Shown here piece after piece: positions 1 through 4,632 of a stretch of DNA of 9,527 nt (positions within the stretch are counted from its first letter, which is position 1; every line of letters starts with the position of its first letter). The notes below the pieces were generated by a model that saw only the letters and a list, made by a program, of their open reading frames with translations, made no database searches and was not told where the DNA came from. Position numbers and translations under genes: made by a program. The DNA comes from JBJKSO01 sp046703825 (lineage in GTDB: Bacteria > Chloroflexota > Dormibacteria > Aeolococcales > Bog-877), in contig JBJKSO010000098.1 of assembly GCA_046703825.1 (NCBI GenBank), positions 1 through 9,527 on the forward strand. The letters are read 5' to 3'.

Positions 1-109
1 GCCGCAGCAGCTCAAGCGGCGCCGGGCCCGCCAGCCCGGCGGCGCTGACCAGGCGCACCGCCTCGAGCCAGCCCACCCGCACCACCATCTCCACGTAGAG
101 GCGGGCGTT
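1..109 (-). pseudogene. Continuation of the sensor kinase after the in-frame stop (linker toward a second domain; runs off left edge)
   Basis: Directly after the TAG at 110-112 the same frame stays open to the window edge and reads as kinase sequence: NARLYVEMVV, then a helical stretch containing GWLEAVRLVSAAGLAG and ending PLELLR. In DevS-type kinases the first GAF domain ends with an (E/D)NARLYE motif and continues through a coiled helix (often with a WLEA-like segment) into the second GAF and then the kinase core. The residues after the stop therefore look like the natural continuation of the same protein and not like a separate gene. No start codon with a convincing ribosome site was seen here. 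It could be a decayed 3' half, a sequencing error at one base, or a readthrough product. Second GAF, HisKA_3 and ATPase domains would lie outside the window. Confidence 0.6.
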
Positions 110-592
110 CTACACCGCCACCCCGGCCTGGGCCGCCAACACCACCAGCGTCTGCTCGTCGTCGACGCCGAACTCGGTGGCGCCCTGCTTTTCCGTGAGG
201 TAGATGTTGCCGAAGACTGATCCGCGGGCGATCAGCGGCGCGCCCAAGAAAGAACGCATCGGCGGATGGTGGGGCGGAAAGCCGGTCGACCGCGGGTCAT
301 CGGCGATGTTGGCGACGCGCAGCGGCCGCCGGCCCGCCACCAAAGCGCCCAGCAGACCGCGCAGCGCCGGTGGGCGGCCGATCGACTGGCGCGTCTCCTC
401 GGAGACGCCGGTGGTGATGAATTCGGCGATGCCGGTTGCGCCCGGGGACAGCACTCCCAGCGCACCGTAGCGAGCGGAGGTGAGCTCCGCCGCCAGCTCC
501 ACGATCCGCTGCAGAAGGTTCGGCAGCGAAAGCTCCGCGGAGAGGACGGCGGCAGCCTCGGCGAGCCGGTACGCCCTCTGGTCCTGATCCAC
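110..592 (-). CDS. DevS/DosS-type GAF sensor kinase, N-terminal GAF domain only (truncated by TAG)
   Basis: One GAF domain fills the product (160 aa from the GTG at 592). It starts with a helix like LPNLLQRIVELAAEL, followed by ARYGALGV, FITTGVS, then GFPPHHPPM and VFGNIYLTEK. This order matches the first GAF of mycobacterial DevS/DosS. In DosS the proximal heme ligand is His149 and the distal-pocket tyrosine is Tyr171, 22 residues apart. Here the second His of FPPHH (His109) and the Tyr of NIYLTEK (Tyr131) have the same spacing, so a heme-based O2/NO/CO or redox sensor is plausible. The frame stops inside the conserved GVA(V/I)ENARLY motif, where GAG would be expected. A full kinase would pair with the DevR-like regulator at 1262. 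The start is uncertain: a TTG at 640 would add 16 residues, and neither site has a good Shine-Dalgarno. The small gene at 649-1101 lies just upstream on the same strand. Confidence 0.75.
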   Translation of the reverse strand: MDQDQRAYRLAEAAAVLSAELSLPNLLQRIVELAAELTSARYGALGVLSPGATGIAEFITTGVSEETRQSIGRPPALRGLLGALVAGRRPLRVANIADDPRSTGFPPHHPPMRSFLGAPLIARGSVFGNIYLTEKQGATEFGVDDEQTLVVLAAQAGVAV

Positions 593-648
593 GGTGCCGC
601 CAGGATAGGCATTGCCGCCGCGGATTGAGCCGCAACCCAAAAAGGGGC

Positions 649-1101
649 CTAGAGCGCCGGCAGGTCGGGCTCAGCCGCCAACCGCTCCGCCACTAGATTG
701 AGGAACACCCGGGCGGTCGCCTCCAGGTGGCGGTGGGCGGACGAGCCCGCGGGCCGGTCCGCGGGGCCGAGGGGTTCGTAGCGTCCGAGCAGGGTCAGCT
801 GGCTGCGCTCTCCGGCGACGGGAGCCACCTCGAGGTCGGCCGCGATCCTCGGCGCCTGCTGGTCACCGGCCGGCGCCACCCAGACCAGCGCGAGCGCGAC
901 GGTCTCTCCGCGGCAGCGCAGCGGTCCAGTCTCTACATGCCCGTCCGGCGCCGGCGCCACGGAATCCGCCCCGCCCAGCGACGCCATTTGTCGCACCGCA
1001 TCGCCGGCCAGCTCGGACAGCCAGGCCTCCGGCTGGTTGCCGAGTTGCCGGCAGACCTTGGCGACCGGAAGGTCGACGTAGCAGAAGTCGTGAAGGAACA
1101 A
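649..1101 (-). CDS. Small START/SRPBCC-like protein (hypothetical)
   Basis: A 150-residue soluble protein without signal peptide or membrane segment. The start YVDLPVAKVCRQL resembles the first strand and helix of SRPBCC (START/Bet v1-like) folds, which often read V.aPv..V...L. The last 25 residues (HLEATARVFLNLVAERLA) form an amphipathic helix like the long C-terminal helix of that fold. The middle is beta-strand-rich (VALALVWVAPAG, LTLLGRYEP). This assignment rests on pattern only, and no catalytic residues can be named. The start is the TTG at 1101, with GGAG about 10 nt upstream and no other in-frame start nearby. It is the first gene of a minus-strand pair with the GAF sensor kinase (8 or 56 nt gap, depending on the kinase start). 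It could be a ligand-binding partner of the sensor, but that is inference. Confidence 0.7.
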   Translation of the reverse strand: MFLHDFCYVDLPVAKVCRQLGNQPEAWLSELAGDAVRQMASLGGADSVAPAPDGHVETGPLRCRGETVALALVWVAPAGDQQAPRIAADLEVAPVAGERSQLTLLGRYEPLGPADRPAGSSAHRHLEATARVFLNLVAERLAAEPDLPAL

Positions 1102-1127
1102 GTGGCGCCCACTCCAAGTCCGATAAC

Positions 1128-1161
1128 GGTGGGCAATCTAGCAAGCGCCAGCCTGCCCACC
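1128..1161. promoter_or_regulatory. Perfect 8-bp inverted repeat in the divergent promoter region (candidate operator)
   Basis: GGTGGGCA at 1128-1135 is mirrored by TGCCCACC at 1154-1161 with an 18-base spacer, so the half-site centres are 26 bp apart. It lies between the divergent START-like/kinase genes and the response regulator, and overlaps a candidate -10 element for the minus-strand genes. That position suits a repressor or autoregulatory site. The binding protein is unknown, and the sequence does not match the DosR box. Confidence 0.4.
1135..1143 (-). promoter_or_regulatory. Candidate extended -10 promoter element for the START-like/kinase genes
   Basis: On the minus strand the bases read TGCTAGATT, which fits the extended -10 form TGnTAnnnT. 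It sits 33 bases upstream of the TTG start at 1101. A TTGACT hexamer on the same strand (1170-1165) is 21 bases away from the TG, too far for a standard -35, so any activity would rely on the extended -10 or on an activator. Confidence 0.3.
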
Positions 1162-1247
1162 CAGAGTCAAAGGTCACGAGCTTTACGGGACTCGGTGCAT
1201 AACCGGGCCGGCGGTGACAGCGCGCCGATTCCGGCGGTTGCGGGTTG

Positions 1248-1253
1248 TACAGT
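1248..1253 (+). promoter_or_regulatory. Candidate -10 element giving a leaderless response-regulator mRNA
   Basis: TACAGT fits the actinobacterial -10 pattern TAnnnT and ends 8 bases before the ATG at 1262. Transcription would therefore begin at or within a base or two of the start codon. No Shine-Dalgarno precedes this ATG. The combination is typical of leaderless genes in high-GC bacteria. No good -35 hexamer is visible. Confidence 0.4.
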
Positions 1254-1261
1254 GGGCCGCG

Positions 1262-1933
1262 ATGACGGAAAGCGGAAAGGTGCGCGTCGTGCTGTGCGAC
1301 GACCACGAGTTGGTACGCCGAGGTCTGAGCAGTCTGCTCGAGGAGAGTGATGGCTGCGAGCTCGTGGGCGAGGCAGGTGACGCCGACTCCGTGCTCAAGG
1401 TTGTCGACGCCATGCATCCCAACGTCGTGCTCATGGACGTTCGCCTACCCGGCCGCTCCGGGATTGAGGCCTGCCGGGACATCAGGTCGGCGCATGCGGA
1501 CGTTCAGGTGTTGATGCTTACGGCCTACGCCGACGACCAGGCCCTCTTCAGCTCGATCATGGCTGGGGCCGCCGGCTACGTGCTGAAGCAGGTCCGCAGC
1601 CGCGACCTGATCGAGGCCATCCGCCGGGTGGCCGACGGTCAATCGCTGCTCGACCCGGCGGTGACCGCCAGGGTGCTTGCCCGCCTGCGAGGGGATGCCC
1701 CCGACGGCAACGAGGCCATCGAGGACCTGACCCCGCAGGAGCGCAAGGTCCTGAACCTGGTCGCGGAGGGTCTGACCAACCGCCAGATCGGCGAGCGGGT
1801 GTTCTTGGCGGAGAAGACGGTCAAGAACTACGTCTCCAACATCCTCATGAAGTTGGGGCTCTCCCGCCGGGCCGAGGCGGCTGCCTACATGGCCCGTCGC
1901 CGCGAGCGCCAGGAGCAGTCGCGCTGGCCCTGA
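1262..1933 (+). CDS. devR: NarL/LuxR-family response regulator, DevR/DosR-like
   Basis: A cytoplasmic 223-residue two-component regulator. The receiver domain (about 6-125) has the acidic pair Asp13/Asp14, the phospho-acceptor Asp59 in LMDVRLPG, Thr87 in LMLTAY and Lys109 in GYVLKQ, so it should be phosphorylatable. The C-terminal LuxR helix-turn-helix (about 155-215) contains LTPQERKVLNLVAEGLTN and FLAEKTVKNYVS. The segment QSLLDPAV before the HTH and the FLAEKTVKNYVS recognition region closely resemble mycobacterial DevR/DosR, the hypoxia/NO dormancy regulator. I chose the ATG at 1262 because it places the first beta strand (VRVVLCDDH) correctly; an upstream GTG at 1214 would add an Arg-rich tail. 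The likely partner is the divergently encoded, now interrupted GAF sensor. Targets may include the Hsp20/phosphoketolase genes downstream (inference). Exact orthology with DevR cannot be proven here because NarL paralogues are numerous. Confidence 0.92.
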   Translation: MTESGKVRVVLCDDHELVRRGLSSLLEESDGCELVGEAGDADSVLKVVDAMHPNVVLMDVRLPGRSGIEACRDIRSAHADVQVLMLTAYADDQALFSSIMAGAAGYVLKQVRSRDLIEAIRRVADGQSLLDPAVTARVLARLRGDAPDGNEAIEDLTPQERKVLNLVAEGLTNRQIGERVFLAEKTVKNYVSNILMKLGLSRRAEAAAYMARRRERQEQSRWP

Positions 1934-1970
1934 GCCCGCCCGGCTCCTAGTTCTCCCCGCCAGCTGAGGA

Positions 1971-2008
1971 CGACCGGACCCGGGCTTTGGGTCCAACGAC
2001 TCTGGTCG
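1971..2008 (+). terminator. Nested hairpin downstream of the response regulator (possible terminator)
   Basis: An inner stem GGACCC (1976-1981) / GGGTCC (1989-1994) with a 7-base loop is flanked by outer arms CGACC (1971-1975) and GGTCG (2004-2008). It starts 37 bases after the regulator stop codon and ends 61 bases before the cupredoxin start. There is no strong T tract, so it may be a weak terminator or a regulatory structure for the next gene. Confidence 0.35.
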
Positions 2009-2057
2009 CCGTCTTTGCCCGTGCCTAGCCTCGGAGATAGCTGGTCAACAGGATCTT

Positions 2058-2063
2058 GGAGGA
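2058..2063 (+). promoter_or_regulatory. Shine-Dalgarno that fixes the GTG start of the cupredoxin gene
   Basis: GGAGGA lies exactly 6 bases before the GTG at 2070. It is a near-consensus ribosome binding site and no competing ATG is in frame, so it decides this non-ATG start. Confidence 0.75.
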
Positions 2064-2069
2064 TGTGCG

Positions 2070-2741
2070 GTGGCAGGCATCGAAGGCGCCCGCGGGACCT
2101 CGGAGCTTCGGGAGCAGGAGGGACGGCTGGGCACGTGGGGGCTCTTGGCAGCCTGCGCCGCCTTGGTGGTGGCTGCGGTCACGGTGGCCGCGCTGTTCGT
2201 AGTCGGAGCGCCGGGATTCACCAGGCTGCAGACGCCGGCGGCCCAGGCGGCCAGCACCGGTGCGAACCAGGTCGATCTGGCCATCGTCACCAACGCCGGT
2301 GCGCAGGGAAACGAACCGGCCTACGTCCCCTCCAGCTTCAGCATTCCCGCCAACCAGCCGGTGACCATAACCGTGACCGATATGGACGGGAACACCCCGC
2401 TGCCGCCATCGCTGGCGAGCCACTCCAAGGTCACCGGGGTGGCCGGGGGCGTGATGAGCGTGACCCCGATCAGCGCCACTCTCCCCAACCAGGTCACGGG
2501 CAAGCCCCAAAACCTGAAGGCGATCAGCCCTGAAGCCGTCGGCCACACCTTCACCATTCCGAGCCTGGGCATCAACGTCCCCATCGCCGGGCACTCCCGG
2601 ACCAGCTTCACCATCGACATCCCCAAGGCGGGCAGCTATCACTGGCAGTGCTTCGATCCCTGCGGCTCCGGCCCAAACGGATTCGGCGGCGCCATGGCGG
2701 AGCCCGGCTTCATGAGCGGCGTCGTGACCGTCACCTCCTAG
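2070..2741 (+). CDS. Membrane-anchored cupredoxin-domain protein with an incomplete CuA-like site
   Basis: A 223-residue protein with one N-terminal membrane segment (about 22-47, rich in Ala, Val and Leu), a low-complexity linker, and an extracytoplasmic beta-rich domain from about 68 to the end. The C-terminal half resembles the copper domain of cytochrome oxidase subunit II: GHTFTIPSLG supplies His159, YHWQCFDPCG supplies Cys194 and Cys198 in the CxxxC spacing of CuA, and GFMSGVVTV supplies Met215 at the usual end. The second CuA histidine, expected three residues before the Met, is Pro212, and a Gly-rich insertion (199-208) separates the cysteines from it. It is therefore not an obvious CuA electron-transfer subunit. 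It could be a mononuclear copper protein, a copper chaperone, or a two-Cys structural variant. No oxidase subunit I is nearby. It reads toward the 2750-2777 hairpin and is transcribed alone. Confidence 0.75.
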   Translation: MAGIEGARGTSELREQEGRLGTWGLLAACAALVVAAVTVAALFVVGAPGFTRLQTPAAQAASTGANQVDLAIVTNAGAQGNEPAYVPSSFSIPANQPVTITVTDMDGNTPLPPSLASHSKVTGVAGGVMSVTPISATLPNQVTGKPQNLKAISPEAVGHTFTIPSLGINVPIAGHSRTSFTIDIPKAGSYHWQCFDPCGSGPNGFGGAMAEPGFMSGVVTVTS

Positions 2742-2749
2742 CCGGTCTC

Positions 2750-2777
2750 GGCGCTGGGCTCGAAGGCGCCCAGCGCC
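2750..2777. terminator. Bidirectional hairpin terminator between convergent genes
   Basis: GGCGCTGGGC (2750-2759) and GCCCAGCGCC (2768-2777) form a perfect 10-bp stem with an 8-base loop, starting 8 bases after the cupredoxin stop. It sits between convergent ends: the deacetylase stops at 2792. Parts of the right arm (CGCCCA, 2767-2772) could instead pair with TGGGCG at 2784-2789. A second short stem CACCC/GGGTG (2793-2797 / 2802-2806) overlaps the deacetylase stop codon. There is no U tract, as is common for high-GC terminators. Confidence 0.6.
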
Positions 2778-2791
2778 TCCCCACTGGGCGT

Positions 2792-3508
2792 TCACCCTAG
2801 AGGGTGGGGCTCCCGCCGGCGCAGCACCTCCAACTCCCCTTGGAGGTGTAGCCGGCGGGCTAGCACCGGGTTGCTGCGGCTCTGAGTGCGGTGGCGGCGG
2901 ATGGCCTGCCGCTGGCGGGCACGGTCCACGTGCAGCGCCAGGGCGCCAGTTCCGGGCGCGAACCCGGAGAAGTTGGTTCCGAACTCCCGGTTGAGCTTCT
3001 CGGCCACCTCGCCGGAGATGCCCCACTCCAGGACCGGGAGTCGGTGGCGGTCGGCGCTGCGGAGGGCCGCGGCGGTCGCGGCCACATGATCCGGATGGCC
3101 GCTGACCCCCCGGGGCTCGAAGGCGACCAGGAGGGATGCGCCATCGCGCACCCGCTCGACCTCATCGTCCAGAGCGGCCGGCTCCGTCTGCGCCAGGCCG
3201 CCGTCGGGAAAACCGCAGAGTCGCACCCGGCTCAGCCCTAGAACGTCTCCCGCCGCCTTCAGCTCGCGGCTGCGCACCGCAGCCAGTCCGGGCGAGCTGC
3301 CCAGCGTGCTCGCCTCACCGGCGGTGAAGCAGAGCAGATCCACCCTGGCGCCCAAGTCCACCAGCTGGGAGATGACGGCGCCCAGGCCAAAGCTCTCATC
3401 GTCGGGGTGGGCGACCACCGCCAACGCCGCAACGGCGGCGGCCCCGCCCAGCAGTCGTGACCAGCCCGGGTCGTGCCCGATACCCGCTGGCCCGCTCCGG
3501 TCGGGCAC
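2792..3508 (-). CDS. PIG-L/LmbE-family N-acetyl-sugar deacetylase
   Basis: A 238-residue protein of the zinc-dependent family that removes acetate from N-acetylglucosamine-type conjugates (relatives include MshB of mycothiol synthesis, Mca and BshB). The signature AHPDDE is at 33-38, giving zinc ligands His34 and Asp37 and the general base Asp36. The third ligand region GHPDH is at 137-141 (His141). RSREL at 79-83 and FPDG at 100-103 are also typical. There is no signal peptide. The GTG start at 3508 lies 2 bases after the acetate kinase stop, so translation is very likely coupled. This makes it the third gene of a phosphoketolase-acetate kinase-deacetylase operon. Its substrate cannot be read from the sequence. 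The released acetate could be shared with acetate kinase chemistry, but the link is speculative. The C-terminal tail is Arg-rich. Confidence 0.9.
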   Translation of the reverse strand: MPDRSGPAGIGHDPGWSRLLGGAAAVAALAVVAHPDDESFGLGAVISQLVDLGARVDLLCFTAGEASTLGSSPGLAAVRSRELKAAGDVLGLSRVRLCGFPDGGLAQTEPAALDDEVERVRDGASLLVAFEPRGVSGHPDHVAATAAALRSADRHRLPVLEWGISGEVAEKLNREFGTNFSGFAPGTGALALHVDRARQRQAIRRHRTQSRSNPVLARRLHLQGELEVLRRREPHPLG

Positions 3509-3510
3509 GT

Positions 3511-4632
3511 TCAGCCGTCGGGGCGCGGGTGCCGCCCCCCATCCAGCACCGCCTGGACCTCCTGGAGGATCTGCAGGTCTTCGCGCGCCGCCACCACCAG
3601 GGTGGCCACCCTGGCGGCCGCGGAGCCGATCTGGCGGTCACCGCCGGCGCTGCAATTGCGGCCCCGGTCGATGGTGACCCCCAAGAACCCCAGGCCGGCG
3701 CAGGCGAGGTGGCGAATCTCGGGCGAGTTCTCGCCGACTCCACCTGTGAACACGAGCGCGTCCAGGCCGTCCATGGCCGCCGCCATGCAGGCGATCAGGC
3801 CGCGCAGGCGGTGCAGGTAGACGTCCAGCCCCAGCTGGGCGTCGCCGTTGCCGTCCCGAGCCCGGCTCAGGACCTCCTGCATGCGGGCCGACCCGGCCAG
3901 GCCCAGCAGCCCCGAGCGGTGCTCTAAGGTTGAGGCGAGCTCGGCGGCGGGCGTGCCCACGTGCTCCTCCAGCCAGAGCACGAGCCCCGGGTCGAGGCTG
4001 CCCGCCCGGGTCGCCATCACCAGTCCCTCGAGCGGGGTGAAGCCCATGGTGGTATCTACCGAGACCCCGGCTCGGACCGCGGCCAGGGAGGCCCCGGCGC
4101 CCAGGTGGCAGGTGACCAGCCGCAGCTCGGCCAGGGGGCGTCCCAGAATTTCGCCGGCCCGCCGCGCCGCGTACGCGTGCGACAGCCCGTGGAAACCGTA
4201 GCGGCGCAGCGCGAAGCGCTCGCGCCAGGACTTGGGCAGGGCGTAGGTGGCGGCCTCGGCGGGCAGACTCGCGTGGAAGGCGGTGTCGAAGCTGGCCACT
4301 GCCGGCACACCGGGCAGCCGCTCCCTGAGTGCCCCCAAAGCCCGGAGCGCAGGCGGCTGGTGCAGCGGCGCCAGGTCCGCCAGGGCCCAGAGGCGGCGGA
4401 GGACGGAGTCGTCGACCAGCACCGGCGAGGTGAACTCGCTGCCCCCATGGACGATCCGGTGCCCCTGGGCGTCCAGCTGGCCCGCCGCCGCCACCTCCTC
4501 CCACAGCCGGGGCGGGTCCGGCTCGGGGGCGAGGTTAGGCAGGTCCTTGGCGAACTGGACGGCGCCGTCCTGGTCGAGCACCCGAAGCTTGAGGCTGCTG
4601 GAACCAGCGTTGACGACGAGGATGCGCGTCAT
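3511..4632 (-). CDS. ackA: Acetate kinase, short form
   Basis: Catalyses acetyl-phosphate + ADP = acetate + ATP in the cytoplasm, completing the phosphoketolase shunt. The 373-residue protein has all hallmark motifs: NAGSSSLK at 8-15, HRIVHGG with Arg59, FDTAFH with Asp116, RRYGFHGLSH with His148, CHLGAGAS with His176, MATRAGSLDP with Arg209, and GGVGENS near the C-terminus. These correspond to the Methanosarcina acetate kinase residues Arg91, Asp148, His180, His208, Arg241 and Glu384. It is shorter than the usual ~400 residues, mainly because about 30 residues are missing between the first motif and HRIVHGG. The start is the ATG at 4632, whose ATGA overlaps the phosphoketolase stop, so translation is coupled; no separate Shine-Dalgarno is evident. 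A longer start at 4662 would add ten residues with no motif. A propionate-preferring variant of the family is the main alternative. Confidence 0.96.
   Translation of the reverse strand: MTRILVVNAGSSSLKLRVLDQDGAVQFAKDLPNLAPEPDPPRLWEEVAAAGQLDAQGHRIVHGGSEFTSPVLVDDSVLRRLWALADLAPLHQPPALRALGALRERLPGVPAVASFDTAFHASLPAEAATYALPKSWRERFALRRYGFHGLSHAYAARRAGEILGRPLAELRLVTCHLGAGASLAAVRAGVSVDTTMGFTPLEGLVMATRAGSLDPGLVLWLEEHVGTPAAELASTLEHRSGLLGLAGSARMQEVLSRARDGNGDAQLGLDVYLHRLRGLIACMAAAMDGLDALVFTGGVGENSPEIRHLACAGLGFLGVTIDRGRNCSAGGDRQIGSAAARVATLVVAAREDLQILQEVQAVLDGGRHPRPDG

Noticed and set aside
110..112. TAG as the natural C-terminus of a GAF-only protein
   Set aside because: It falls inside the last conserved GAF motif and kinase-like sequence resumes immediately in frame, so interruption is the better explanation, although a functional short form is not excluded.
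1187..1200. GGGACT half-site upstream of the response regulator as an autoregulatory DosR box
   Set aside because: The left half is perfect but the right half does not match, so it is no better than chance.
2025..3026. Long minus-strand open frame antisense to the cupredoxin gene
   Set aside because: It overlaps both the cupredoxin gene, which has a fine Shine-Dalgarno and conserved motifs, and the end of the deacetylase. The product is Gly/Ala/Arg-rich without motifs.
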